Assembly: GCA_963971535.1 (NCBI GenBank)
Contig: OZ020585.1
Location: forward strand, 24,123,236-24,187,235
Direction of reading: 5' to 3'
Length of the DNA stretch: 64,000 nucleotides
DNA from: Notolepis coatsorum
Lineage: Eukaryota > Chordata > Actinopteri > Aulopiformes > Paralepididae
Shown here: in pieces, positions 1 to 11,354 of the stretch
Position numbering within the stretch: position 1 is the stretch's first letter
How the letters are laid out: every line of letters starts with the position of its first letter
Translations under genes and position numbers: made by a program
Notes under the pieces: model-generated
What the model was told of the DNA's origin: nothing
The model's database searches: none
Seen by the model: the letters and a program-made list of their open reading frames with translations, nothing else

Positions 1-1826
1 GAGCATGCACGCGCCCCCCTCCACGAATAGTTGGGTGGCGCATTGGACGTTGCGTGTGTACCCGATTCAATATTAAAAACCGTTCTCAGTCATATTGTAA
101 GTGCCAATTTACAGATTGAATCCATACACATCACGCAACGTACATAACCATAAATCCTTTCACTCATACTCAAACATCATACACCCACAAATGTTTAACC
201 ATAGCTTGCAACATACGACTCCCCATTAAGTACTATTCTTATGTTACAGCCTATCGCCGTTTAAATTTAACACGCCCGGCGGTGCCCAAGGTTAAACCAG
301 ACCTATTTGTGCTCCATCTCTACTTTAGAAAATACGACGCACATGTGCTAAAGCCAATACTGTAAGGCATACAACGCACATGTTTACCTTGCTTAACCTC
401 GAGCACGAACCTAGACATGTCTCTAAATACTTCCTTACCTTTTTTTAATGTTCCGACTGCCAGCGGCGTCCCGTTTATTGTGCTAAAATTCTACTTTAGA
501 ATGTACTACGCACGATTGTGCTTAAAACCCTTACTTTAAGGTATACGACGCACGGTGTGCTTAAAATCCTGCTTACAGGACATATAACGCACACAGAACC
601 TAGAGCCGCCATCCTTTGGTCAGAACATTCCATTCAATATCTTTTTACAGTCATATTTTTAGCAACCCCCTCGTTGGTTCGAATAGAGCCCCCATATTTA
701 TCATCACACTCACCTCTCAGCAACTCCCTAGTCACTTGAAGACGGATCGATTGATCAGTTGATTCCCCGTTGACCGTTCGTGAAGAAAGCGAAGAGAGAA
801 AAAAAAAAAACTTTTCTTTGTTGTGATGACAAAACGAGCGCGCTGATTCTTTGTCACGGCACCACAATGAAGTGGATTCCCAGCTTAAATTCCCTATTAC
901 TACTTCTTTCTGCGTTGTGATTTAAACCTTTTTACAAGCTCTTGGGATCCACTCTTTGCTAAATGCAGATAACCACTGTTGAACAGACCTGGTTATTGCT
1001 TTCCCAGAGAGAAAAATACGGCGCTGCCGTTTGAAATGAAGCAAGATCTGAGCAGTTTGAAAAGAACCAGTTTTTAATGAAAATGGATTTCAATCAGATG
1101 TTACAAAAAGAAAATATTGTGCAATGAACCTGCGAGACGCATCCAATATGCCGGATGTTCGCAGAAATTCAGACTAAATTCTCAATAAAAAGCTTGTCTA
1201 TAAACAGCCTCGCGTCTCGTTCTTCTTCGTCAATTTCTTCTCCTTGCTGGGTTCTAGTGGAGAAAAAGGGTGTGTTTGTTTCTTGTTGCTTCCTGGGTTT
1301 TTGGGTTGGTTGTTGTGTCTCCTGGCGAGGAGTTTTTGGTTATATCTTATTTAGGCTCCGCCTCTAATTTTACGGCAAGCGGGCGTTTCCAAAACTCTCC
1401 TCGAGTGTTCCTATTGGAGAACACTTATTCTCAGCTCTCATTGGCTAACTCCTTACCGTGACGTTTTGCACCAAATTAGGTCACGATGTGGATTCAAAGT
1501 CCAGAATGCTTTGATCAACTGATCCTTTGTAAAGAAGAGACTGTCTGGCGTCTCTCAAGGCAGTTTCTTTGTCTTCTTATTTAATTGGACAATTTGCCTA
1601 GAGCACTAGGTTGTAAAATCACCCAGTTTATTAACTTTCCCAGGAAGTTCAAACGAGACTATCTCTTTATTCAATCAGCAGCTGCCTGTTTCAACACCCT
1701 GGTTAAGAGCCTTGAGTCACGCAGCTGCTTCAAATCAGCGATACGTCTCGTTTGTTTTGTCGGTGTTTCTGCCATTCTGATCCAAGGTGTACAGTACAAT
1801 AAATAGTTTGACTGGGAATCTACTAC
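1..1826. other. Upstream region without a recognisable gene
   Basis: No open frame here looks like a known protein and no RNA gene is visible. The stretch is moderately AT-rich. It carries a block of degenerate short repeats at about 322-600 (listed separately). Part of it presumably contains the promoter and 5' UTR of the P2X7-like gene that starts at 1827, but I see no clear TATA box or other decisive promoter signal. Confidence 0.5.
322..600 (+). repeat. Degenerate tandem-like repeat, about five units
   Basis: A motif close to ACTTTA(A/G)G-ATA-TACGACGCAC followed by TGTGCTTAAA recurs near 322, 358, 492, 532 and 570, with units of roughly 35-45 bases and an unrelated gap in the middle. Similarity was judged by eye. 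It could be a decayed satellite, or the promoter part of an old mobile element. I could not assign it to a family. Confidence 0.45.
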
Positions 1827-1990
1827 ATGGGTTTAATCGTCGGAGACTTTGATGGACCTGCTCCATACAATTTCGAGCCTGTTAGGCAAGAGACACCAGC
1901 AGCAGATGCCTCTGTCAGACCTCGATATCGCCAGGAGATGGAGTTATTATGGGGCAACAACAACATGTGGAGGATCGCTCAGACGTCGTG
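1827..1990 (+). CDS. Exon 1 of P2X7-C-like gene
   Basis: Encodes about 54 residues from an ATG, with PAPYNFEP near the start and ending in AQTS plus two bases of a Trp codon. The donor GTAAGC follows at 1991. The proline/phenylalanine-rich leader before a WC..C motif is typical of the stand-alone fish P2X7-like genes. Phase 2 at the boundary fits exon 2 exactly. Confidence 0.7.
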
Positions 1991-2020
1991 GTAAGCCGCA
2001 CGCGTCATTATCAACAGTAT

Positions 2021-2170
2021 AGAATGAATGAATGAATGAAAACTTTATTTAACAGATTGCAGAATGGGTACAATACAGTACGGCTCGATACACACAATTG
2101 TTAAGGGGATGCAGACCAGAGAAAGACGTTTGTCTTGTTTACATCAGGTTCCCCCATTTTCAATTCATAG
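2021..2170 (-). repeat. Interspersed repeat, copy 1 (in intron 1 of P2X7-like gene)
   Basis: Begins with (GAAT)n followed by ACTTTATTTAACAGATTG and ends near CCATTTTCAATTCAT. Other copies lie at 28288-28436 and 33833-33905 (opposite orientation) and 50040-50190 (same orientation). The short tandem tail and a TTTATT box (AATAAA on the other strand) point to the 3' end of a LINE or LINE-driven SINE read on the minus strand. Confidence 0.6.
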
Positions 2171-2296
2171 TGATAGCCTAACGTTTGCAGTGTATCAATA
2201 ACAGTTGGTTTCATTGGTAGGGCTACTGCATGTCAGCAGTAGCCTAAAGTTCAAACTTGTTCGGCGACCTTTTCTTTTTTCTGTCTTTGAACTCAG

Positions 2297-2482
2297 GTGT
2301 CTGTGTGGAGAATGTCAACCTATGACCACTGGTATAGAGAGCATGTGTTGCAGAGAGATACAGCCCTATTGGAAGCTAGTAGAGGATTTAGCACCCAGAC
2401 CTGAGAACATCCGTTGTCTGACACAACACCCTGGATTTGAAGGTTCCTGTCTGAATCCTTTTGTGCTGCAGATAGCATATCT
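2297..2482 (+). CDS. Exon 2 of P2X7-C-like gene (cysteine-rich core)
   Basis: Follows a polypyrimidine tract and an AG at 2295-2296. It encodes WCLCGECQPM, then SMCCREI, CLTQHPGF and SCLNPFVLQ, the cysteine and histidine pattern of the P2X7 C-terminal domain. Phase with exon 3 requires the exon to end after 2482, where the sequence reads CT/ATAG rather than CT/GT. Reading on without splicing meets TAG at once (2484-2486). The simplest reading is a donor destroyed by one G-to-A change. A non-canonical AT-AG intron is less likely. Confidence 0.75.
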
Positions 2483-2667
2483 ATAGCCTTCCACCAGGAG
2501 CATGTAGAACTCACCCTCAGGACTTTTGATTAAGTTGTACAATATTTTATGAAAAGTATGACTCACACCTGAAATGAACATGACCTGTATTTTCATGCCT
2601 ACTGCAGTGCTATGACACGAGAATGTCCCTTGCAGGATTAATAAAGCAATCTATCTCTCTCTTCCAG

Positions 2668-2807
2668 CCAATACCGCTACACAGCGTACAGACAGATGAT
2701 TCGCTGGGTTTATGGTAAACTTGGTCGCCACAATAGGAAGGTCATACCTGCCTGTGTAGTCCACGCCATCAGACGGACGTTTTCAGAGGAAGGTGGAAAC
2801 TACAGAG
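2668..2807 (+). CDS. Exon 3, first part, of P2X7-C-like gene
   Basis: Starts after CTTCCAG. It encodes QYRYTAYRQMIRWVYGKLG and ends with RRTFSEEGGNYR, the conserved C-terminal end of the domain. The last nine bases are the target duplication of the L1. The exon resumes at 9729-9757 with GFLWSDLSQ and a stop, matching the usual short tail after the last aromatic residue. Confidence 0.75.
2799..2807 (+). repeat. L1 target-site duplication, left copy
   Basis: ACTACAGAG, repeated at 9720-9728. It is exonic sequence of the P2X7-like gene, followed directly by the T-tract that is the L1 poly(A) tail on the other strand. Confidence 0.85.
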
Positions 2808-2840
2808 TTTTTTTTTTTTTTTTTTTTTTAATTTTTTTTG

Positions 2841-4167
2841 CACAAATCTCTCCAATATTCAACACATATCTTCCCACATCACAATATGCAACATCCAAGA
2901 TTTGCCTTTTTCTTTTTTTGTAAGAACATACAAAACATGTAAAAGACTCATACAAATACATAAAAAACTGACATGGAAATTAAAAAAAGACTTACGAAAA
3001 AAAATACTATACAGTACATTGTGCATATATATCCCTGATGCACATACTTTACATGTAGACCGATCTACCTGCGAGCAGGTATGTGCTGCATCTTCTATCG
3101 GGATGCCATCCTTCTCCATATTGCCTGTGAGAGAATGCGTCTCAGATATAGTCAAGAGTCAAGAGTTTTATTTGTCACGGCATACAAGTATACAATGAAA
3201 TGCGGGTGGTCTTGCCCGCAACGATGTGCAATACAGTGGTACAACATATAATAGAATCCAATAAAAACAACATTGTGCAATAACAGGTAACAGGTAACAT
3301 GGTGTGACATCTCGGTATCTGTACATAGTTATTTACAGAGCATATAGGACATGCTAGGTAGCTTTGGTAGTGCAATACACTGTTACTGTTGCTATACTAA
3401 TTAAAAATTTAAAGTGGCCTTTCCTTTTGGCAATAAGTGTGTGTGAGTGCGGCATGTAGGTGTGCATGAGAGCATGCATGCATGTGTGTCTCAGATATAT
3501 GTACGTGGGTACGTGTATCACGTAAGTATGTGTGCACGCCTCATACGTGTGTGTGTGTGCATCTTTCTGGTGTGTGACTGTACTCCTACCTCTTGTGTGT
3601 GTCTCGTATCCATGTGTGCCTCTGCCCCCTATGTGAGTGTGTATCTCAGGTATGTATATGTATGTGCGTCTCAGCTACGTATGTGTGTGTCCCCTATGTA
3701 TGTGTATATCCCCGATATGTGTAAGTGAGAGCCTATGCTTCAACTATGTGTATATGTACGTGTGTGTATGCCTATTTCCTATAAATGAGTATGTGCATGT
3801 ATGTGTGCCCCTGGCATGTATATCTCAGCCTTGTGCATATGAGTGTGTGTAAATCTAGTATGTACACATACGAATATGTGTATCCTAGATACGTGTATGC
3901 GGCTAAACATGCGCATATGAGAGTGTGATAGAGACGGTGGCCATTCCATAGATACACCATCCGGACATAAAATCTATGCATATACATACATAATACAATA
4001 TAAAGTACAAGTACCATCAGATCAGATCCCCTTTTTCACATTCATCCTTGATACCATTGTAATCCCACCTTAATCATTTGTCCCCAGACTGTTCAGTCAG
4101 GTGTAGAAAACTGTCCCATACCTCAGCGAAGATATCCTCTCTCCCTGCGACTCTATATGTCACCCTT
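2841..4167 (-). other. L1 3' UTR with TG-rich simple repeat and an inserted fragment
   Basis: The stretch holds no gene. About 3154-3420 looks like a separate insert (TTTTATTTGTCACGGCATAC type, resembling a LINE 3' tail read backwards). About 3430-3900 is a TG-rich degenerate array in which TGTGTGTCTC and ATGTATGTG recur. Many short frames here are simple-repeat artefacts. Confidence 0.55.
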
Positions 4168-7100
4168 TCATATGATGCTGTCCGGAACATTAGTTCCATC
4201 CATTCTAAAAGTAATATCAACGGGTGATTTCCAATGTCGTAATGCAATTCTACATCCTGATATCATGGCCATTCTATACCACATTCCCCGGTATTTAGGC
4301 AGTTTAATCCCTTTCGGTACTATACCCAAAACACATGCCATTGGGGAGTTATTTATCTTCACATTCAGAACCTTACTTAGGAATATCACAATTTGATCCC
4401 ACATTTTCCGGACCTTCTCACATTCGTATAGCATATGTAGTAACGTGCTTGTCTCCTTCTCACATCTCCAGCAGATGTCACTGTCCCTTAATTTTAGTCT
4501 GGCCAGTTTACTAGGCATCCAATAGCTTCTGTTCAACACTTTGTAAAAGATAAGTTGTGATTGTGCCTCCCGAGAGAATTTACCCCATTTGGACACCAGC
4601 TTCTCCCACATTTCCTCAGTAATATCCTCACGTACATCGTTCTCCCAGCTCAGCCTCAGACCCGCCAACTTGGGTGCATTGTATTCTCTTATAACATCAT
4701 AGAATCTTGACGCACCGCCTTTCCTACGCCATCCTTTATATTTCTTGAATTGCAGTAATCGGGCCACACTTTGGCCCTCCCATTGATGACGATATACAAT
4801 GTCTAATCTGTAGGAATTTATAGAAGTTTTTATTATCTATACCAAAATCCTCTTTAATATCCTCAAAAGGTAAAACCCCATCTTCCCCGGCTATATCACC
4901 TAGTACATGTATCCCCCTTTTAATCCAGTCGTCCCATATGACTGATTTCTTACCAATCTTTAGTTTTTTATTATACCATATAGAGGCTCTTGTAGTTAAA
5001 TATGGGCTATCACCAGTCAGCCTGTGCGACTGATTCCAAGTTTCCCTGACAAATGCCATTAGAGGGTTCTTAAAAGGTATAGGTCTGTCTGATTGTGTCA
5101 GGAAGGATTCCAGAGATGAGGGATATAACATTTCCTCCTCCATCTTGACCCAAGCAGGTGCCTCCTCAGTCGAGTGATTCAATTTGGAGAGCTGGGAGAG
5201 CGAGAACGCATAGTGATACCAGTCTAGTTTAGGCAGGGATAAGCCGCCATTTTCCTTTGCTGAATACATTTTGGCCCGTCCAAATAGCGGCCTTTTGCCC
5301 CCCCCACAGATATACATGAATGACTTTGTCATACTGTTTGAGTAACTGGGTCGGGAGAGTCAGCGGCAGCATATATAGGATATAATTTAATTTGGGAGCC
5401 AATATCATTTTTACTAAGTTTATCTTCCCCAGGAGGGACATATTCATCTTGGCCCAATTCTGGGTCAAAGCACTAATGTGTTCGATTATAGGGGCAATAT
5501 TGGCTTGCACTATCTCTTTCAGACCTGGGATCAGCTTTATTCCTAGGTATATCAACCCTGACGACATCCATCTGTACTGCCAGCCCCTCCTGATAGCAGG
5601 GGGACAACATTTAGAGAGAGGCATTGCTTCTGACTTGCTCCAGTTGATTGTGTATTCAGATATTTCGGAGAAGGACTCGATAATAGTTCCAATGACCCCA
5701 GCTGCTGTTTGGGGATTGCTGGATACCAATAAGATATCGTCCGCATATAAAAATAATTTATGTTCCACCTGCCCCGCTATTACCCCTTTGATGTCTTGAT
5801 TAGTCCTTAGTGCGATAGCAAGTGGTTCGAGGAAGAGCGCAAACATTTGGGGAGGAAGCGGAGAACCTTGCCTCGTCCCCCGCCCTAGATTAAAGGGCGA
5901 GGATACGATCCCGTTGGTCAAGACTGAGGCCATCGGATTTGTGTATAACAACTTTACCCACCCAGTAAACGATGGTCCGAACCCGAAGCGCTCTAGCGTG
6001 TGAAATAAGAATGCAAATTCCACCTTATCAAAGGCCTTTTCGGCGTCCAATGAGAACGCCACTGTAGGTTCTGTATCATCCCTAACCTTCCACAGTATGT
6101 GTAGGAGTCTGCGGATATTATCAGCTGAGTTTCTCCCCTTCACAAAACCCACTTGATCTGAGTGCACCAAAGTTGGTAGTACATCTTCTATTCTATTCGC
6201 TAGTATCTTTGCCAATACTTTTTCTTCCAAATTGCTCAGGGATATAGGCCTATAGTTTCCACAGTATTGAGGGTCTTTGCCCTTTTTCTGTAGTAATGTA
6301 ATAGTGGCCGATCTCAAGCTAGTGGGCAATCCCCCTTTTAACAGTGAATCTTGATATACTTTCAATAGTCTCGGAGCGATTATATCACTGAATTGTTTGT
6401 AGAAATCGGGAGTAAACCCATCGTCTCCTGGTGCTTTACCCAATTTAAGGCTGTTGATTGCCGCGTGTATTTCCTCTATCGAGACCCCCCCTCCATTGAT
6501 TTTACTTGTTGTTTCGATAACGACGGCAATTAAATTTTGTCGAAGAACGCGTCCAGTTTTACCTGATCCACCGCCGTCTGTGGGGTATATAAATCCTGGT
6601 AAAAGCACCTGAAAACATTATTAATTTCCTTTTTGTCTGTAATAATTTTGTCATCCTTATTACGAATTGAGGATATAATATTTTGATTTTGCATTTGTTT
6701 AACCCGATTCGCTAGTATTTTACCCGCTCTCTCCCCTTGTTCATAGTATCTTTGGTTGGTCCTAAATAACGCATATTCGGCCTTCTTTTGATATATGTTG
6801 TTCAATTCATATTTGGATTTGTTTAGGTTTCTCCACGTTTCTGGGTCTGGTCTCTGACTGTGCTGTTTCGAGAGTGTTTTAATTTCCTCGTCCAATGCTG
6901 TCATTTTTTGTTTCTCTGCCCTTTTTAGTATTGCACTGTATTGTATGAGTCGCCCTCTCATGTAAGCTTTACATGTGTCCCACATTATGCCACTATCATC
7001 TATTGACCCTTCATTAAGTTCCCAGAATTCCTTAAATATAGTTCTAATGTATGCACACGACCCTTCATCATTTAACATCAGGTTATTGAATTGCCATCTC

Positions 7101-7837
7101 AGAGATCGTTGCCCTTCCTCCATGGATGTGATCACTAAATCAACCGGAGCATGGTCAGATATTACAATGCTCCCTATCCCAGTATCTGCTACTTGTTCTA
7201 CCAGTGCGCTAGAGATCAGGAAATAGTCTATTCTAGAGTATGAGGAATGCGGGTGAGAGTAAAACGTGTAGTCTCTTTCCTGTGGGTTCATAACCCTCCA
7301 AATATCCACTAGACCCAATTCCTCTACCAGTACACCAACCGCCATTCTCCCTGCGTTGTCAGCGGTCCTGGGTTGATATGATTTGTCCAGCAAGGTGTTT
7401 CCAACCAGGTTGAAGTCCCCCCCTATGATTACATTGCTATTCCCTATTTTCCTGATCACCTCACATACTTCATGGAAAAAGTCTGAGGACGACCCGTTGG
7501 GCGCATATATATTAGCTAAGGTAGTCCTCTGCCCCTCCAAATCAGCATCCAGTATAACCCATCTTCCCTCATCATGTGAGAAACTATTGTGCACCTTAAC
7601 GTCTATGTTTTTTCTCACCAATATTGCCACCCCCCTCTTCCTAGAAGAGAACGTACTATAGAATATTTGTCCCACCCAATCCCTCTTAAGCTTGGCCGAC
7701 TCCTCCTCATTCAGGTGCGATTCCTGAATTAGTGCAATATCCGTCTTTTTTTGTTTCAAGAACGTCAGTATCTTTTTTCTCTTAATGGGATGATGACATC
7801 CGTCTATATTCCACGATACTATTTTAATCAGCCCCAT
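4168..7837 (-). pseudogene. L1 ORF2: endonuclease and reverse transcriptase, frameshifted
   Basis: Would cut target DNA and reverse-transcribe the L1 RNA. The apurinic-type endonuclease is in the first frame (7837-6530), with SWNIDG, LIQESHL, GGDFNLV, SRIDYF and SDHAP. The reverse transcriptase follows (6608-5229), with FSLDAEKAFDKVEF, GTRQGSPL and the catalytic YADD. The C-terminal frames (5332-4736 and 4767-4168) end in a zinc-knuckle-like CWRCEKE..LLHMLYEC. The reading frame shifts near 6.55, 5.29 and 4.75 kb. The start ATG at 7837 gives the usual MG-IKIVSWNI L1 endonuclease opening. Random target sequence and ORF1 type favour the L1 clade over site-specific Tx1 relatives. Confidence 0.9.
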
Positions 7838-8579
7838 ATTCCTCGTAATGTATCTCCCCTGTGCAATCCAGGACGTAGTGCCTCTATGTCTGGGGCGCCA
7901 TCTCCCATACTTCTATATCTAGAACCTGAGATTGTGATGATATATATACAATAGCATAGCACATAATGAAATAAAAAGGAACATATAAAAACATAAATAC
8001 ATTCCCCCCCCCCACATTTACCCAAGCTACATTCGATAGGACCCCAGATAGAACAATTGTACCGAGGGTGAGATCGATACTCACCCGTGCATCTTGGTCC
8101 CCCTCGACTAACAGAGGAGTGCATTTGGCACAAGGCAGGTTGCCCAAAACCGTGTCCCTACTATTTTGTATACCCTGATGTAACGTATGGCTCACACTGT
8201 AATCTATATACAGTGCGATCAATTCAACTGAACTTGTCAAAACGGTAACGTTTTTTCTCTTCCAACAATTAACATTTGTATATCTCTTAGATATATATTG
8301 GTACATTGTAACTTCTATGACATATCCATAATGGACTGTGGTTCATTTCGTTATCCTTTTTTTTATTTTATTTTATTTTTTTATCTATCCAGGATATTTC
8401 CCCTCCCACACTTTTAGCATATTCTCCTATACATTGCCCCCTATTCACATTTCAAGTTTTTTTTTTTTTTTCATTACTTTTTTTTTTTTTTATATACATA
8501 TTGGCACTTTGTGATGTTTGTTATTCTATGACGATGCCCCTGTGACTTATCTGTATCCACGCGCTTCTTGAACGTTATC

Positions 8580-9602
8580 TTAATTGTCCGCCTCCGACTG
8601 TCCCCGTCTGAATCCCTGTAGTTTCTCCCGGTATCCGTGATGCCCATTGCCCTGCTGCGCGGGGCCTTCATTCCCCGTCGCCTGTATGTCGTCCCCCGGT
8701 CCCCGTTTTCTTCCCACCGTCTGCCAGGTAGACAGCCGCAGTATCTCCTCTCGATCTGGGTCGGTAGTCGGGTTCACCACGGTGATCTTGTATCCACGTC
8801 TTGCCATATCCGCCGTCGCCTCCGCTGCGTTCTGGTACAGGCGGGTGCCATCCTCATAGAATACCCTCATCATCGCTGGATATGGTGTCTGGAACTTGAG
8901 ATTCTTCTCCTTCATTATTCTCTTGGCCTCGGCATATTCTCCTCGCTTCTTCAGTATTTCAGTGGGGAAATCATGGTCGACATAGAAGCGTTCATTGTCA
9001 CATGAGACGTTTTTCTTCTGCCATGTTCGGCGTATTATCTCTTCCTTCATTTTGTAGCTCCCAAACTTAACCACGATTGACCGTGGTTTCAGCTGCGGGT
9101 TGTTAGGCCTTGGGGCCAATGCCCGGTGTGCTCGTTCGATACGAAGGTCCATGTCATGAGGCAGGCCGAGTGCGTCCTTAAACAGGCCGTCTAGAAATCC
9201 ATGCATGTCTTTTCCCTCTTTCTCCTCTGGGATACCATATACCCGTAGGTTCTCTCTCCTCGTTCTGCCCTCCTGGTCGAGCAGTTTAGCCTCCATGTCG
9301 GCCTGCCTCTGTAACAGTTTCTTGATTAAAACCGTCGCCGCATCAAGCACATTTTCATTTTCTCCGATTCTTCCCTCCGTTTCACCGAGCCTGTCGTTCA
9401 TTCTGTTCATATCCCGAAATTGACGTTCATTGTCTCTTCTGAATTATTTGAGCTCCTTGTATATGTTCAACAGCGTGGCCTCTCGTTCAGAGTCATCGTC
9501 GCCATCTTTTCCTCCCGTTGCGTCGCCATTCTCTGCCATTCCGTCGTCCTTTTCAGTTGTAATCGTGTTCGCCCTACGTCTTGTGATAGCCCCTTCTTTC
9601 AT
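8580..9602 (-). pseudogene. L1 ORF1: RNA-binding protein, one in-frame stop
   Basis: Encodes the nucleic-acid chaperone that coats L1 RNA. The chosen start at 9602 gives MKEGAITRRRANT. A TAA interrupts the frame at 9444-9446, after which it is open to 8580. A heptad-like region (NRMNDRLGETEGRIGENE, then LLQRQADMEAKLLDQE) suggests a coiled coil. Next come RRENLRVYGIPE and the RRM-like and C-terminal domain (RIERAHRALAPRP, RSIVVKFGSYKMKEEI), as in the Transposase_22 family. The tail is charged and disordered-looking. Confidence 0.85.
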
Positions 9603-9719
9603 CCCTATTAAATATATACCCTGGTGTTGTTAATAAATGTTTTCCGGGGCTATATCATTTTGCTGTCGGGGAGCTCGCGAGTTAGGCTGCCATGTTCTTC
9701 CGCGGTCAAACCGAAAGTC

Positions 9720-9728
9720 ACTACAGAG
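9720..9728 (+). repeat. L1 target-site duplication, right copy
   Basis: ACTACAGAG, identical to 2799-2807. The P2X7-like reading frame resumes directly after it. Confidence 0.85.
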
Positions 9729-9752
9729 GCTTCTTATGGTCAGACTTGAGCC

Positions 9753-9758
9753 AATAAA
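9753..9758 (+). promoter_or_regulatory. Polyadenylation signal of the P2X7-like gene
   Basis: AATAAA overlaps the TAA stop codon, giving a very short 3' UTR. A position this close to the stop is unusual, but it follows directly from the reading frame. Confidence 0.5.
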
Positions 9759-11167
9759 GTTATTGAACTGAATTGACAGTATTCATGTTTTTCTTCCTTA
9801 GATGCCAAAAACATTTGGTCACTATTGTCAAAGATATGATATACTACACAGGTAAGGTCTTACAATGGCTTAGTGATTATAACAGTGCAGTTCAGCATTC
9901 AGTAACCCATACTTTTTGTGAACATGTTTTTGATACTACATTCTGTTGAACACACACCTCAAAACCGTACCTAAGGAAAATTGTCTCAATTGCAAGAAAG
10001 ATTATAGACAGTTATGATATTACATTCTGCTCAGCATAATTTGTATGCAAAATATTGTGGTTCCCTGCTTTAGTCTGTTGACACATTTCTATACTAAATG
10101 TTTTTGTAGTCCTGTGTCATACCTAAATGTCATATAAGTGAATTGTATAGAAACAACTCACCAAAAGTGACTATTTGTCAACTGATTTGACTAAACAAAT
10201 CCACCAAAGGGGGGAAACCGCCCCTTCACCCCCACATCCGTCCCTCCTTGCCATACCTTAGCTTTTACTGAAATGACGCCACTGCATAGCAATAGATACA
10301 TGTGGGAAGCACATGTGAATAGAATATATACTATATGTAGTAAGCATATGTGGTGTGGGGGTAGAACCAGTCTAACCTGCTTGGGTTACCATTGCATTCA
10401 TTACCTGTACATCCTCTCCCACTAGAACCTATTCACTCCATCTTACGGAGCCTCTCCCTCTCAGGAGAGTTTAGAGACCTCTCACACGTTTCATCATTTT
10501 GAAAACCCCCGGTGCTCCCCCCCCTCCCCTCCTCTATGTAAAAAATGATTAGGGTTTTCCTTTCTCGTTTACCAGTCATTTTGTCCATGACACTGCATAT
10601 GGGGGTAATGAGGAAATTGTGTTTCACCAAGAGGATTTAACGTTTTGTAAACATTCCCATTTTTAAACGTCAAATTGCTAACACTAAATGATGGAATGCT
10701 AAGCTATTTTTGTTGCTATTTTAAACTGCGACTTCCAGGCTTTATCGGAGAGAGAAATGTCTATTAGAGAAGGCCTTGTCCACGGGACCACAGCCGGCAT
10801 GAACACAGACGAAGCTAGGAGCGATCTATTAATAGTCCATTAATTTTCCTGCAGCAAAGACTGAAGAGAGGGGAGCAGACGGAAATACGTCCCCCGTGAG
10901 AGGTCTCCTGAGCGCCTGCAGACTTCCAGAATGAGGCCCCTTCAATCTTCTGCTGTGAGACCCCGCCCCAACCGTAGTTGGAGAAGTTACCAAGCGTCAT
11001 AGAAACTTTGTTGAATATTGTACTTTTAATTAATACACCATGTTAGCCTTGTTAGCATTCCCATCAGGTTAGCTTGCTGGCAGGGACAGTAGCTCGTTCC
11101 TTTGTGGTGCTGGTTGGAGTGTGTGTGGCTTATGTAGTCTGTTATACCAGTGTCTGTGTGACAACAA
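9759..11167. other. Intergenic stretch, nothing recognised
   Basis: No open frame with family resemblance, no RNA gene and no clear repeat copy. Base composition is ordinary for the window. Confidence 0.5.
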
Positions 11168-11354
11168 GCAGACAGTGGCTCAGGAGGTAGAGCGGTCGTC
11201 TGGCAATCGGAGGTTCCCGGTTAGATTCCTGGTCCTCCCGGGCAGCGTGTTGAACTGTCCTTGAGCAAGCCGCTTGACCCCCTAATTGCTGTAAATCAAA
11301 ATGCTAAATTGTAAAGCTCTTTGGATAAAAGCCCTATATAAATGCACCATTTAC
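11168..11354 (+). repeat. tRNA-derived SINE
   Basis: The head reads GTGGCTCAGGAGGTAGAGCGG (A-box region) and GGTTCCCGGTTAGATTCC (B-box-like), as in a tRNA gene. The middle has TCCTTGAGCAAGCCGCTTGAC, and the tail has AAGCTCTTTGGATAAAAG and CTATATAAATGCACCATTTACC. This is the layout of a widespread teleost SINE whose 3' end is shared with a partner LINE. Confidence 0.8.

Larger units (their letters stand above)
2808..9719 (-). mobile_element. Nearly full-length L1-clade LINE
   Basis: A 6.9 kb non-LTR retrotransposon on the minus strand: short 5' UTR (9719-9603), ORF1 (9602-8580), ORF2 (7837-4168), long 3' UTR (4167-2841) and poly(A) tail (T-tract from 2808). It is flanked by the 9-bp duplication ACTACAGAG, as expected of target-primed insertion. 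ORF1 has one in-frame stop and ORF2 has three frameshifts, so this copy cannot move by itself. The retained tail and exact duplication suggest moderate age at most. Confidence 0.9.
1827..9757 (+). pseudogene. P2X7 C-terminal-domain-like gene, split by an L1 insertion
   Basis: Three exons encode a small protein with the cysteine-rich cytosolic domain of P2X purinoceptor 7 (P2RX7 C-terminal family), which fish genomes carry as many stand-alone genes without the channel part. Exons are 1827-1990, 2297-2482 and 2668-2807, the last continuing at 9729-9757 beyond a 6.9 kb L1 insertion. Summed exon length without the L1 is 519 bases, exactly 173 codons including the TAA stop, which strongly supports the model. 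An AATAAA signal (9753-9758) overlaps the stop codon. The start was chosen because ATG 1827 precedes the family-typical PAPYNFEP stretch. Oddities: the L1 interrupts the last exon, and the expected donor of intron 2 reads AT instead of GT. The copy is probably dead. Any binding role is unknown; the ballast domain of P2X7 itself binds zinc and GDP, but that cannot be assumed here. Confidence 0.8.

Noticed and set aside
900-1500. LTR-like stretch (AATAAA followed by CT-rich sequence)
   Set aside because: No partner repeat, no defined ends and no primer site were found; too weak to call.
3447-4017. Cysteine/tyrosine/valine-rich frames on both strands
   Set aside because: They are translations of the TG-rich array in the L1 3' UTR.
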